Shown here: piece by piece, positions 1 through 9,392 of the stretch
Position numbering within the stretch: position 1 is the first letter of the stretch
How the letters are laid out: the number at the start of each line of letters is the position of its first letter
Assembly (NCBI GenBank): GCA_031255855.1
Contig: JAIRRS010000112.1
Coordinates: forward strand, 62,001 to 126,000
Direction: 5' to 3'
Source of the DNA: Tannerellaceae bacterium
Lineage (GTDB): Bacteria; Bacteroidota; Bacteroidia; Bacteroidales; Tannerellaceae
DNA: 64,000 bases
Translations under genes and position numbers: made by a program
Notes under the pieces: model-generated
What the model was told of the DNA's origin: nothing
Database searches by the model: none
What the model saw: only the letters and a program-made list of their open reading frames with translations

Positions 1-106
1 AGAGCGTTGTCGCAAGGGTACACACTAAGGATAATTCGCAAGAATCAGCTCTCTAATGGTGTGTGAAGCTCAGTACAGAGGCCCGCTTCAAAAGAGCGGG
101 CTTTTT
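1..106 (+). ncRNA. 3' part of an unidentified structured RNA
   Basis: No open reading frame explains this stretch. It can fold: GAGC (2-5) with GCTC (68-71), CACAC (21-25) with GTGTG (61-65), and a GCAA-tetraloop hairpin ATTC/GAAT (34-45). It ends in an intrinsic terminator at 81-106. The 5' part lies outside the window. It could be the end of a housekeeping RNA or of a leader. I could not match it to RNase P, tmRNA or 6S RNA with confidence. Confidence 0.45.
81..106 (+). terminator. intrinsic terminator
   Basis: A perfect 7-bp stem, GCCCGCT (81-87) with AGCGGGC (95-101), has a 7-base loop and is followed by TTTTT. This is a textbook Rho-independent terminator and closes the structured transcript before ileS. 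Confidence 0.85.
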
Positions 107-173
107 GTGAAATAATTATGAACATTTACTTAGATACTTTTGGTGCGGTTGCCCTAATCATTCAAAGGAAAGA

Positions 174-204
174 TTGTGAAGTATTCAGAAAAGCGTTACC
201 TTTG
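174..204 (+). promoter_or_regulatory. ileS promoter, Bacteroidetes type
   Basis: TTG (174-176), a 20-base spacer and TACCTTTG (197-204) match the Bacteroidetes -33/-7 pattern (TAnnTTTG). Transcription would begin near 211, so the first ATG with normal IleRS sequence after it, at 286, is the likely start. Confidence 0.7.
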
Positions 205-285
205 TGGCGATTTTGGAATAACGGTTAGTTGTTAATCATCATTATCATCGTATTACCGTTAATAATCTTCATCGTTAAACAGATT

Positions 286-3200
286 ATGAACAAGAAATTT
301 GCAGAGTATTCGAAATTAGACTTATCGAACATCAATAAAGAGATGTTGAAGAAGTGGCAAGACGGTGATATCTTTCACAAAAGTCTTGAAATACGCAAAG
401 GCGCTCCCTCATTTGTATTTTACGAAGGCCCTCCTTCCGCTAACGGTATGCCCGGTATTCACCATGTGATTGCGCGTTCGATTAAGGATATTTTCTGCCG
501 CTATAAGACCATGAAAGGATACCTGGTTAACCGCAAGGCCGGCTGGGATACGCATGGTTTGCCTGTTGAACTGGGTGTTGAAAAGGAATTGGGCATAACC
601 AAAGAGGATATCGGTAAAAAAATTTCTGTAGCTGACTATAACGCTGCTTGTAAAAAAGCGGTAATGAAATACACGAAGGAGTGGGAAGACCTGACAAACA
701 AGATGGGATATTGGGTAGACATGGAGCATCCGTATATCACATACGACACCCGTTATATCGAAACCCTTTGGTTTTTGCTTAAAGAACTGTACAAAAAAGG
801 CTTGTTATACAAAGGCTATACGATACAGCCTTATTCGCCGGCGGCAGGTACGGGTTTGAGTACACACGAACTGAACCAGCCCGGGACGTATAAAGATGTG
901 AAAGATACAACCTGTACGGCACAGTTTAAGATAACAGACCCCAAACCGGAAATGACGGGGCATGGGGATGCTTTTTTCCTGGCATGGACCACCACCCCCT
1001 GGACATTGCCTTCGAATACCGCGCTTACTGTAGGGCCTCATATCACATACGTGGCTGTACAAACATATAACCCTTATACTGGATTCCCGGTAACGGTTAT
1101 CCTTGCTAAAGACCTGATGCCGGTATATTTTAATCCGAAAGCGGCCGATTTGGTATTAACAGACTACAAACAAGGAGATAAACTGCTTCCGTTTAAAGTA
1201 GTGGGAGAGTGGAGTGGCCGGGAATTGGTCGGTATGCATTATGAACAGCTTATTCCGTGGGTGAACCCGGGAGAAGGCGCCTTCCGCGTGATTGCGGGAG
1301 ATTTCGTGACTACTGACGAAGGCTCCGGGATTGTTCATACCGCCCCGACGTTTGGAGCCGACGACGATAGAGTTGGAAAAGCCAACGGCGTCCCCCCCTT
1401 GATGTTGATAGACAAAGAAGGGAACAGGCGTCCGATGGTGGACCAGACCGGTAAATTTTACTTGCTGGAAGATTTGGATCCGGTGTTTGTTCAACGATAT
1501 ATGAATGCGGCAGACTACGACCCGTTTGCCGGACGTTTTGTTAAGAATGCCTACGATCCGAACTTGTCTGACAGCGACGAAACGCTTGATGTAAGTATCT
1601 GTATAATGTTGAAAGCGCAGAACAGGGTGTTCCGCATCGAAAAGCAAGTGCACAACTATCCGCATTGTTGGCGTACAGACAAGCCGGTATTGTATTATCC
1701 GCTGGATAGCTGGTTTATCCGCACGACTGCCCACCGCGACCGTTTAATCGAACTCAACAATACAATCAATTGGAAGCCTCAGAGTACCGGAACAGGTCGC
1801 TTTGGCAAATGGCTCGAAAACCTGCAAGACTGGAACCTGAGCCGTAGCCGTTATTGGGGGACGCCGCTTCCTATCTGGCGCACGGAAGAAGGTGACGAAG
1901 AGATATGTATCGGATCGATTGAAGAATTGTTTGCCGAAATGGAGAAGTCAATCAAAGCCGGATTGATGGAAGAGAATCCGTTTAAAGGGTTCCGGCCGGG
2001 CGTTTATACCGAAGAAAATTATAGCAAAATAGACTTGCATCGTCCCTATGTAGACGAGATAATACTTGTTTCGAAGAACGGCAAGCCCATGAAACGCGAG
2101 GCAGACTTAATAGATGTTTGGTTTGATTCGGGGGCCATGCCCTACGCGCAAATACATTATCCGTTTGGGAGTTCCCTGAATCCCACGGAAGAACTTTCCC
2201 CGCTTGGAGGATTAGCGGGCCGGTTTCCTGCCGACTTTATCGCAGAAGGGGTTGACCAAACGCGTGGCTGGTTTTTTACGCTTCATGCCATTTCAACGAT
2301 GGTGTTTGACAGTATTTCGTTTAAGACAGTTGTTTCAAATGGTTTGGTATTGGATAAAAACGGGAATAAGATGTCTAAACGGTTGGGGAATGGTGTCGAC
2401 CCGTTTGAAACAATCGAACAATATGGCTCCGACCCGTTGCGCTGGTATATGATAACCAACGCCTCGCCGTGGGACAATTTGAAGTTTGACTCGGACGGTT
2501 TGGATGAAGTCCGTCGAAAGTTCTTCGGCACCTTGTATAATACGTATTCCTTTTTTGCCCTTTATGCTAATGTAGACAGTTTCGATTATTCCGATCCGGA
2601 TGTACCTCACCATGAGCGTCCGGAAATTGACCGATGGATTCTTTCGCTGCTGAATTCACTTATTAAGGAAGTAGACGTACAATTGGAAAATTATGAGCCG
2701 ACCCGTGCCGGACGCGCGATATCCGAATTTGTAAATGATAATCTGAGTAACTGGTATGTCCGTTTGAACCGTCGCCGTTTCTGGGGTGGTGGGATGACTA
2801 CCGACAAACTTTCAGCTTACCAGACGCTTTATACTTGCTTGGAGACTGTGTCCAAACTGATGGCTCCGATATCTCCCTTCTATTCCGACCAATTATTTAT
2901 GGATCTGATTGCTGTTACCGGGCGTGAGCGTGTGGCATCTGTCCACCTGTCGGACTTCCCGATTTTTGATGAATCTTTAATAGACAAGGATCTGGAAGAG
3001 CGGATGAAGATGTCTCAGGATGTTTCGTCGATAGTATTGGCGCTTCGCAGGAAAGTAAATATCAAAGTGCGCCAACCGCTGCAAGCCATAATGATTCCGG
3101 TGGTTGATACTCGTCAGCAAGAGGGATTGGAAGCAGTAAAGAACCTTGTCTTGAACGAGGTAAACGTGAAGGAAATGAAGTTTGTCGACAGTTCCGCGGG

Positions 3201-3729
3201 TATCCTTGTAAAGAAGGTGAAGCCGGACTTCAAGAAGTTGGGTCCACGTTATGGGAAGATAATGAAACAATTGGCAGCCAGGATACAGTGCATGAGCCAG
3301 GATGATATCGCTGTTTTCGAGTCTTCCGGAACATTTGCATTTCAGATAGAAGGGCAGGAAGCCGTTGTTGAACGTGGCGACGTGGAAATCATATCGGAAG
3401 ATATTCCGGGATGGTTGGTAGCCAACGAGGGAAAATTGACCGTTGCCTTGGATATAACCATTACCGACACGCTCCATAAAGAAGGTTTGGCCCGCGAATT
3501 GGTAAACCGTATCCAAAATCTTCGTAAGAGTAATGGTTTGGATATAACCGACAAGATAAAGATTCATATCCTTACTTCTCCCGATATGGATGAAACAATA
3601 CAGGAATATGGTGATTATATCAAAAAACAAGTCCTGGCTGTATCTATGAAAGTCGTAGACATCCTGAGTGATGCTGTTATTTTTGATTTTGAAGATTTCA
3701 ACATCTCTATCCGCATAGATAAGGCATAA
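286..3729 (+). CDS. ileS: isoleucyl-tRNA synthetase
   Basis: Class Ia aminoacyl-tRNA synthetase that charges tRNA-Ile with isoleucine in the cytoplasm. At 1147 residues it is of the long type. The ATP-binding HIGH-type signature appears as GIHH (residues 57-60) and the second signature as KMSKR (695-699). Between them lies the CP1 editing region, and an anticodon-binding domain follows. A frame-open upstream extension to 229 would add a hydrophobic 19-residue stretch unlike IleRS and would begin close to the predicted transcription start, so ATG 286 is preferred. A Bacteroidetes promoter lies at 174-204. The gene appears monocistronic, because the next gene has its own promoter. Confidence 0.97.
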   Translation: MNKKFAEYSKLDLSNINKEMLKKWQDGDIFHKSLEIRKGAPSFVFYEGPPSANGMPGIHHVIARSIKDIFCRYKTMKGYLVNRKAGWDTHGLPVELGVEKELGITKEDIGKKISVADYNAACKKAVMKYTKEWEDLTNKMGYWVDMEHPYITYDTRYIETLWFLLKELYKKGLLYKGYTIQPYSPAAGTGLSTHELNQPGTYKDVKDTTCTAQFKITDPKPEMTGHGDAFFLAWTTTPWTLPSNTALTVGPHITYVAVQTYNPYTGFPVTVILAKDLMPVYFNPKAADLVLTDYKQGDKLLPFKVVGEWSGRELVGMHYEQLIPWVNPGEGAFRVIAGDFVTTDEGSGIVHTAPTFGADDDRVGKANGVPPLMLIDKEGNRRPMVDQTGKFYLLEDLDPVFVQRYMNAADYDPFAGRFVKNAYDPNLSDSDETLDVSICIMLKAQNRVFRIEKQVHNYPHCWRTDKPVLYYPLDSWFIRTTAHRDRLIELNNTINWKPQSTGTGRFGKWLENLQDWNLSRSRYWGTPLPIWRTEEGDEEICIGSIEELFAEMEKSIKAGLMEENPFKGFRPGVYTEENYSKIDLHRPYVDEIILVSKNGKPMKREADLIDVWFDSGAMPYAQIHYPFGSSLNPTEELSPLGGLAGRFPADFIAEGVDQTRGWFFTLHAISTMVFDSISFKTVVSNGLVLDKNGNKMSKRLGNGVDPFETIEQYGSDPLRWYMITNASPWDNLKFDSDGLDEVRRKFFGTLYNTYSFFALYANVDSFDYSDPDVPHHERPEIDRWILSLLNSLIKEVDVQLENYEPTRAGRAISEFVNDNLSNWYVRLNRRRFWGGGMTTDKLSAYQTLYTCLETVSKLMAPISPFYSDQLFMDLIAVTGRERVASVHLSDFPIFDESLIDKDLEERMKMSQDVSSIVLALRRKVNIKVRQPLQAIMIPVVDTRQQEGLEAVKNLVLNEVNVKEMKFVDSSAGILVKKVKPDFKKLGPRYGKIMKQLAARIQCMSQDDIAVFESSGTFAFQIEGQEAVVERGDVEIISEDIPGWLVANEGKLTVALDITITDTLHKEGLARELVNRIQNLRKSNGLDITDKIKIHILTSPDMDETIQEYGDYIKKQVLAVSMKVVDILSDAVIFDFEDFNISIRIDKA

Positions 3730-3751
3730 AGTATAAATAAACGGTTTATTC

Positions 3752-3781
3752 TTGCGGCATTGAGAATATTATGTATATTTG
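3752..3781 (+). promoter_or_regulatory. promoter of the dksA-lspA operon
   Basis: TTG at 3752-3754, a 19-base spacer and TATATTTG at 3774-3781 fit the Bacteroidetes consensus. It lies 60 bases before the ATG of the DksA-family gene. Confidence 0.65.
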
Positions 3782-3841
3782 GAATACTTAATAATAAGAA
3801 AAAACTTATGTAATTAATGTAAAAGCAAAATTTATTGACTT

Positions 3842-4222
3842 ATGGCAGAAAAGACAAAATATTCGGATGCTGAACTCGAAGAGTTCCGCGCCATTATATT
3901 AGAGAAGTTGGAGAAAGCCAAGAAGGATTACGACTTGTTGAGAGCAGGCGTTACAAACTCTGATGGAAACGATGTATCGGATACCTCTCCAACGTTTAAA
4001 GTGTTGGAAGAAGGTGCTGCAACGTTATCCAAGGAAGAAGCCGGTCGTTTGGCTCAACGGCAGATGAAATTTATACAGAATTTACAGGCAGCTTTAATCC
4101 GTATAGAAAATAAAACGTATGGCGTTTGCCGCGAAACCGGTAAATTGATCCCTAAAGAGAGGCTTCGTGCCGTTCCTCATGCAACATTGAGTATTGAAGC
4201 AAAACAAGGAGGCGCCAAATAA
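3842..4222 (+). CDS. TraR/DksA-family transcription factor
   Basis: A 126-residue DksA/TraR-type protein: an N-terminal acidic, coiled-coil-like helix pair followed by a C-terminal zinc-finger-like segment ending in the family signature around LIPKERLRAVPHATLS. DksA proteins bind in the RNA polymerase secondary channel and modulate stringent control. Only one cysteine (GVCRETG) remains where four-cysteine DksA proteins have two CxxC pairs, so zinc binding is doubtful. As I recall, other Bacteroidetes homologues share this loss. The stop is followed immediately by the lspA ATG, so the two genes are almost certainly co-transcribed. Confidence 0.88.
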   Translation: MAEKTKYSDAELEEFRAIILEKLEKAKKDYDLLRAGVTNSDGNDVSDTSPTFKVLEEGAATLSKEEAGRLAQRQMKFIQNLQAALIRIENKTYGVCRETGKLIPKERLRAVPHATLSIEAKQGGAK

Positions 4223-4873
4223 ATGAAATTTCCGAAAGGTTTGGGAGCAGTATTCGTTATAATGCTGCTCCTTATTCTTGATCAAGCACTGAAAATATGG
4301 GTGAAGACCCATATGCAACTCCATGAGAGCTATCAGATAACATCATGGTTCTATATTCGTTTCGTCGAAAACCCGGGGATGGCTTTTGGTATAGAAGTGT
4401 TTGCCAAGTTATTTTTATCCATTTTCCGAATCATAGCCGTGGGAGCTATCGGCTACTACTTGTATACTATTATCAGGAAGGGTTATAGCTTCGGTTTTAT
4501 ACTTTGTATTTCACTTATCTTTACCGGCGCTATAGGGAATATCATCGACTCGGTATTTTACGGCGTGATTTTCGACCATAGTTCTGGCCATGTTGCTACG
4601 TTTATGCCCGAAAATGGCGGATATTCTACCTGGCTGTATGGAAAGGTGGTGGATATGTTTTATTTCCCTCTGGTAGAAACCGTATTGCCGGAGTGGGTAC
4701 CTATATGGGGAGGGGAAGAGTTTGTCTTTTTCGGTCCTATTTTTAATATTGCCGACTCGGCTATTTGTGTAGGCGTATTCGCCCTCTTTATCTTTTATCG
4801 TCGTACATTATCAAAAAGCCTTACTAAAGAAGAGAAGCATAAAGAAGAAGAACATGCGGAAAAAACTGTGTAA
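4223..4873 (+). CDS. lspA: lipoprotein signal peptidase (signal peptidase II)
   Basis: Inner-membrane aspartyl protease that removes signal peptides from prolipoproteins after lipidation. The 216-residue protein has about four membrane segments. The catalytic aspartates are visible as D109 in GNIID and D178 in FNIAD, with the upstream FVENPGMAFG motif. It is longer than the roughly 165-residue enterobacterial enzyme because of a loop between the two aspartates, which is common in Bacteroidetes. It starts directly after the DksA-family gene and overlaps the next gene, itself a predicted lipoprotein, by 20 bases. Confidence 0.95.
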   Translation: MKFPKGLGAVFVIMLLLILDQALKIWVKTHMQLHESYQITSWFYIRFVENPGMAFGIEVFAKLFLSIFRIIAVGAIGYYLYTIIRKGYSFGFILCISLIFTGAIGNIIDSVFYGVIFDHSSGHVATFMPENGGYSTWLYGKVVDMFYFPLVETVLPEWVPIWGGEEFVFFGPIFNIADSAICVGVFALFIFYRRTLSKSLTKEEKHKEEEHAEKTV

Positions 4874-5639
4874 ATACAGTCTTACTTTACTGGCTACAAC
4901 CGTATTGATAGCATGCAGCAAGGTGCCCGATGGTATCCTGTCCGAAAGGAAAATGCACGACGTAATGATTGATGTCTCATTGGCCGAAGCGTTGATTAGC
5001 TCGAATAGCACACAATACCCCGACAGTGTCCATAAAGCAGCCGTGTTCCAATCGGTTTTCCGCAAGCATAACATTACCGAGACGATGTATGACAGTTCAT
5101 TAGTATGGTATGGAAAGAATATGGATATTTACATGCAGGTACTGGACATGGTGTTAGCCGAGATAAATGCACGTATCCGCTATATGGGAGATGTACAGGC
5201 CAGTGCAGCGCCCAGTTCGAACCAGGACTCAGTGGACATCTGGCCCCGGCGAGATTTCCTTGTGCTTCATTCGAAAGCTTTGTTCAATGGAGTGACATTC
5301 GATATCACGCCCGATAAGGTATATACGTCGGGTAGTTCATTTGTGTTAGGCATGCGTGTGTGGGGAATCAACAACAAAATGCATCATGTTCCTGAAATCA
5401 GGATGGCGATCGACCAAATAGATACTATCTTATATATAAACGAAAAGATTACCAAAGACGGTTACCATGAAACTATATTGAAAGGTGTGGCTACCAAGCA
5501 AATTCGTCGTGTGTACGGCTATATACGTATGGATAATGCAGAAACCGGTTATCATAAAGTGTATGTAGACAGCCTAAACCTGATGAAATATAATTACCGT
5601 TCTCCGGATGCGGCTGCTCCGGCTGATTCAATAAACTAA
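4854..5639 (+). CDS. DUF4296-type lipoprotein
   Basis: A 261-residue predicted lipoprotein with signal peptide and lipobox LIAC (Cys21). The region after it, with a helix-rich segment through residue ~110, matches my recollection of DUF4296, a Bacteroidetes family usually encoded next to lspA. Its function is unknown. The ATG lies inside the 3' end of lspA (20-base overlap), indicating translational coupling. The protein is a likely substrate of the adjacent signal peptidase. Confidence 0.82.
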   Translation: MRKKLCKYSLTLLATTVLIACSKVPDGILSERKMHDVMIDVSLAEALISSNSTQYPDSVHKAAVFQSVFRKHNITETMYDSSLVWYGKNMDIYMQVLDMVLAEINARIRYMGDVQASAAPSSNQDSVDIWPRRDFLVLHSKALFNGVTFDITPDKVYTSGSSFVLGMRVWGINNKMHHVPEIRMAIDQIDTILYINEKITKDGYHETILKGVATKQIRRVYGYIRMDNAETGYHKVYVDSLNLMKYNYRSPDAAAPADSIN

Positions 5640-5648
5640 TCATTCTTT

Positions 5649-5963
5649 ATGCGCCGGATAGCTTCCCATTATGTTTTTTGGCGGAAATTGTGCCGGATGA
5701 GCTATATAGAATTATCGGACGATAATGTATTCAATGGCGTTTTCCCTTTAGAGGGCGAGATTGGCGGAACTGAATTTTGTGATGGCCTGCTTATTCCGCT
5801 CGATAGCCTGAATAAACCAGCAATGCTTAAAGAATTTCCAAGCCAATTAGACATTTTGATTGAAGAAATCGCGCAATCAGGCATAACGGACTCTGTTTTT
5901 ATAGGTAATAAGGTCTCTTTGTACCGAATACATGATAATAAAGTTTACACAATCCTCTTCTGA
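5649..5963 (+). CDS. conserved hypothetical protein, Bacteroidetes type
   Basis: A 104-residue protein with no signal peptide or membrane segment. It begins 9 bases after the DUF4296 lipoprotein gene and probably belongs to the same operon. The N-terminal pattern (MRRIASHY..W....YRM.YIEL) and the central GVFPLEGEIGGTEFCDG segment resemble small hypothetical proteins I recall from other Bacteroidales. The function is unknown. Confidence 0.7.
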   Translation: MRRIASHYVFWRKLCRMSYIELSDDNVFNGVFPLEGEIGGTEFCDGLLIPLDSLNKPAMLKEFPSQLDILIEEIAQSGITDSVFIGNKVSLYRIHDNKVYTILF

Positions 5964-5978
5964 CTGTAATACAATTTT

Positions 5979-5986
5979 TATATTTG
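5979..5986 (+). promoter_or_regulatory. -7 box before the GLUG protein gene
   Basis: TATATTTG matches TAnnTTTG 48 bases before the ATG at 6034. No clear TTG is seen at the -33 position, so this is a partial promoter call. Confidence 0.45.
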
Positions 5987-6033
5987 CATCATATCTTGTT
6001 CGGTTAACTTTTTATGTGATTAAATCCTGAAAT

Positions 6034-8136
6034 ATGAAAAAAATACTTTTCTATTATATATTCTTGTTATTCCTTGTTTCAGCGGATATCATCGCCAAAA
6101 ATGTTTGGGATGGGAGTATTGATGAAAGCTGGCCGGAAGATCTGACACATACCGAGTTTGCCATTTCAACGCCAGCCCAATTAGCCCGTCTGGCACAACT
6201 GGTTAATGATTCACTTTTCTCTTTCGAGGACAAGAGAATCATTTTATTAAACGATATTGATTTGAAAAACATCCCATGGGAACCCATAGGACGGATGGAA
6301 TATTCTAGTCATGCGCCTTACCATCCTGATTCAAAGAAGTCATTCCGGGGACATTTCGATGGAAACAATAAAACCATCCGTAACCTTTCAATAGAAGCAA
6401 AATATCCCGCAACAGGATTGTTCGGTTATATCGAGAACGGGGCGAAAATAGAGAATCTAACGCTTAACAAAGGGAAAGTGTACAAAAGCGGGGCGATAGT
6501 TGTTGATAGCGCTTATACCTATTGTTTTCTCGCAACAGCAGCCCTTGTGGGCTATGTTTATTCTAATCCCAGGCAGACGGATTCAATTATTATCCGTAAT
6601 TGCCATAATTTAAATGTTGAAGTAAATAACTCGGTGACTTATTCCGATTACGCGGGAATAAGATGGGATTCGTATACTTCAGGATTGGTCGGCTATGTTC
6701 AAAACACGGTTGGCTACTCTGAAAAATCATATTGTAAAAGTCTTTTTTTATTGGAAAATTGTTCGAATAACGCTATGGTTAACGGGACATATTTTACCTC
6801 AGGAATTATTGGCGGTATTATGAATACAGCCAATTTTGATACCAGATATGGAAAAGGAGACGCTGTTGTTGTCATTCGTTCATGCCGGAACAAAGGGGAA
6901 ATTGACCAATCCGGAAAAATAACCACTCAACAGGTGGGCGGAATAGTAAGCCGTATTAATAACAGAGGACAGTTTGTCTTCGAAGACTGTATAAATGAAG
7001 GCAATATAAACCTACATACCGATATAGGCGCCATTGGTGGTTTAATAGGAGAAATCTATCTGGAGAATGAGCAGTCGGTTATTAAAAATTCTTGTAATAA
7101 AGGAATACTTACCTCAGGAAACGAAGCGAAAACCGGAGGAATAATCGGTTGTGCCAATATATCATATAACGGAGAAAATGGTTATAATTCATTAATCATG
7201 GAATCTTGTATAAATACGGGGGAAATTGATACCTATGCAGAAAGCGTGACCGGAGGAATAATAGGCTCCATTTATTGTTTCCAAGATATCGAAAACGTGG
7301 AACAGCAGATGAATGGCAGTATAAAACTCTCCAATTGCTATGCCAGTTCAAAAATTTATCAATCAACTGGTGTAGTGGGAGGATTGGTTGGTGAGTTGCA
7401 AAAGAATGTGTCTTATCCATTCCCTGCGACAAAAATCATGATATCCAACAATTATGTGGCATATGATTTTGAAATAGAAAATGATGCGATTATAGGAGGA
7501 TTAATAGGAAAGATTGACTTAGGAAAAGCGGATGATAGCTATAATATTATACCCTTTGCCGAAAATGTTTCTACACATATCAAAAATAATCTCGTGACTT
7601 TGACAGATATGCCGGAGCTATATAGCTCTTACCGAATCGCAGGTATTTTGAAAACGAACAAATACGACAAAGCCCCCCTCTTCGAAAACTACGCCTATGT
7701 GGAAAACCGTAGCTTCACCAATGAGATAAAGCATTATAAGCAGAATGGGGAAGATTGGAAAGGGACAATGAACTTCATGCCGTTATCTGTATGGAATGAT
7801 GGTGGCGAGACTGTTTGGGACTTCGATCCCACCGACTGTTTTATGCCTAAACTGGCGAATGTATCGTTTGAACAACCGGATATTCCTAATCCGATGCACA
7901 ACAAATCAAGCGTCGGTATATTCCCGGTAGTAGAACGTCCGTTTACTTGTACTGCAGCGGGAAGCGGCTTGTATTTCGACACTAATACCCCCGGCGATTT
8001 GTATATATATAAGTTCAGCGGCAGTCTGCACAACAAAAGATACATTCCTGCTGGATTGACGACAATACAATTGCCAAGAGACTTGTACATTGTGAATTTC
8101 AATGGATTTTCTGAAAAAATAATGATTAACAGATAA
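6034..8136 (+). CDS. secreted GLUG-repeat surface protein
   Basis: A 700-residue exported protein with an N-terminal signal peptide (about residues 1-21). Residues ~100-540 contain many copies of a GLUG-like motif (GGIIG, GGLVG, GGLIG, SGIIGG) separated by short cysteine- and asparagine-rich strands, as in beta-helical or adhesin-like surface proteins. The last ~75 residues form a compact beta-rich tail ending in a YIV-FNG-KIMI pattern, which resembles a Bacteroidetes C-terminal sorting or anchoring domain. That reading is inference. It has its own -7 box upstream. Adhesion or polysaccharide binding is possible, but nothing in the sequence fixes a ligand. Confidence 0.7.
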   Translation: MKKILFYYIFLLFLVSADIIAKNVWDGSIDESWPEDLTHTEFAISTPAQLARLAQLVNDSLFSFEDKRIILLNDIDLKNIPWEPIGRMEYSSHAPYHPDSKKSFRGHFDGNNKTIRNLSIEAKYPATGLFGYIENGAKIENLTLNKGKVYKSGAIVVDSAYTYCFLATAALVGYVYSNPRQTDSIIIRNCHNLNVEVNNSVTYSDYAGIRWDSYTSGLVGYVQNTVGYSEKSYCKSLFLLENCSNNAMVNGTYFTSGIIGGIMNTANFDTRYGKGDAVVVIRSCRNKGEIDQSGKITTQQVGGIVSRINNRGQFVFEDCINEGNINLHTDIGAIGGLIGEIYLENEQSVIKNSCNKGILTSGNEAKTGGIIGCANISYNGENGYNSLIMESCINTGEIDTYAESVTGGIIGSIYCFQDIENVEQQMNGSIKLSNCYASSKIYQSTGVVGGLVGELQKNVSYPFPATKIMISNNYVAYDFEIENDAIIGGLIGKIDLGKADDSYNIIPFAENVSTHIKNNLVTLTDMPELYSSYRIAGILKTNKYDKAPLFENYAYVENRSFTNEIKHYKQNGEDWKGTMNFMPLSVWNDGGETVWDFDPTDCFMPKLANVSFEQPDIPNPMHNKSSVGIFPVVERPFTCTAAGSGLYFDTNTPGDLYIYKFSGSLHNKRYIPAGLTTIQLPRDLYIVNFNGFSEKIMINR

Positions 8137-8142
8137 GACTGA

Positions 8143-9282
8143 ATGATAGATTTTGAGAAGATACCCTCGCCTTGTTATGTGATGGAAGAAAGGTTGCTCC
8201 GGAAGAACCTGTTGCTTATCAGGCAGGTGGAGGAACAGGCTTGTGTAAATATAATTCTTGCGTTTAAGGCATTTGCCATGTGGAAAGCCTTTCCGATAAT
8301 CCGTGAGTATATACCTTATTCTACGGCAAGTTCGAAATATGAAGCCCAACTGGCTTTTGAAGAGATGGGAAGCCTCGCACATACGTACTCTCCGGCATAT
8401 ACGATAGAGGATTTTCCATTGATATTGAAATACAGCAGCCATATAACGTTTAATTCTCTTTCACAGTTCGAACGTTTTCACCCGATGGTAAAAGTCGGTG
8501 GAGGAAAGGTTTCCTGTGGTATCCGAATCAATCCCGAATACTCGGTGGTGGAGACGGATTTGTATAATCCAACTGCTCCGGGTTCGCGTATGGGTGTTAT
8601 CAGCGATTTATTGGGAGATACCCTGCCCGAAGGAATAGAAGGTTTGCATTTCCATGCTTTATGTGAGTCTTCTTCTTACGATTTGGAAAAAATGCTTAAG
8701 ATCGTAGAAAAACGTTTCGGGCGTTTTCTCCCTACAATCAAATGGCTGAATATGGGAGGAGGGCACTTGATGACCTGTAAGGATTACGACACGGCGCACC
8801 TCATCTCTTTACTCCAATCATTCAAAGCCAGGTATCCTAACCTGGAAATCATTATGGAACCGGGAAGTGCTTTTGCCTGGCAAACGGGATTTTTACTGAC
8901 AACCGTAGTGGATATTATAGAAAACCATGGGATAAAAACAGCTATCATTGACGCGTCGTTTACTTGCCATATGCCTGATTGCCTTGAAATGCCTTATAAA
9001 CCGGCCATCCGAAATGCAACCGACGCCGTGGAAGGTAAGCCGACCTATCGCATAGGAGGTAATAGTTGCTTGAGCGGTGATTTCATGGGAGATTGGTCGT
9101 TCGACAGACCATTGAACGTAGGAGATAAAATAATCTTCGAAGACATGATTCATTATACCATTGTAAAGACCAACATGTTCAATGGTATCCCGCATCCTTC
9201 CATTGCCTTATGGAGCAGAAACGACGAATTGATTATTTATAAGACATTCGGATACGAAGACTATAAGCGAAGAAATAGTTGA
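8143..9282 (+). CDS. nspC: carboxynorspermidine decarboxylase
   Basis: A PLP-dependent alanine-racemase-fold decarboxylase that converts carboxynorspermidine/carboxyspermidine to norspermidine/spermidine. The PLP lysine is K42 in LAFKAFAMW. Family motifs HFHALCESS, NMGGGHLM and EPGSAFAW are present, and GGNSCLSGDFMGD supplies the second active-site cysteine. At 379 residues the length is normal. It starts 6 bases after the GLUG protein gene. Its usual partner, carboxynorspermidine synthase, is not in this window. The stop codon lies inside an inverted-repeat element. Confidence 0.93.
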   Translation: MIDFEKIPSPCYVMEERLLRKNLLLIRQVEEQACVNIILAFKAFAMWKAFPIIREYIPYSTASSKYEAQLAFEEMGSLAHTYSPAYTIEDFPLILKYSSHITFNSLSQFERFHPMVKVGGGKVSCGIRINPEYSVVETDLYNPTAPGSRMGVISDLLGDTLPEGIEGLHFHALCESSSYDLEKMLKIVEKRFGRFLPTIKWLNMGGGHLMTCKDYDTAHLISLLQSFKARYPNLEIIMEPGSAFAWQTGFLLTTVVDIIENHGIKTAIIDASFTCHMPDCLEMPYKPAIRNATDAVEGKPTYRIGGNSCLSGDFMGDWSFDRPLNVGDKIIFEDMIHYTIVKTNMFNGIPHPSIALWSRNDELIIYKTFGYEDYKRRNS

Positions 9283-9351
9283 CAGTTGACAAATGACAGT
9301 TGAGCATCAAATCAGAAAAAATGTCAATGACCAACTGTCAATTATCAACTA
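9276..9351. repeat. intergenic imperfect inverted repeat of TTGACA-like units
   Basis: The left arm (9276-9294) contains two TTGACA units and the right arm (9333-9351) is its imperfect complement, about 15 of 19 positions. The left arm overlaps the nspC stop codon. As RNA it would form a long hairpin and may act as a terminator or processing site before ftsY. It resembles other AT-rich intergenic palindromes in the window. Confidence 0.6.
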
Positions 9352-9392
9352 AATACACTATTTTAGCGGTTTGAAATCACAAAGCAAAAAAA

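Noticed and set aside
1-106. RNase P or tmRNA 3' end
   Set aside because: An ACAGAG...GCTT stretch weakly resembles the RNase P 3' region, but the neighbouring conserved blocks are missing. There is no T-arm or CCA for tmRNA.
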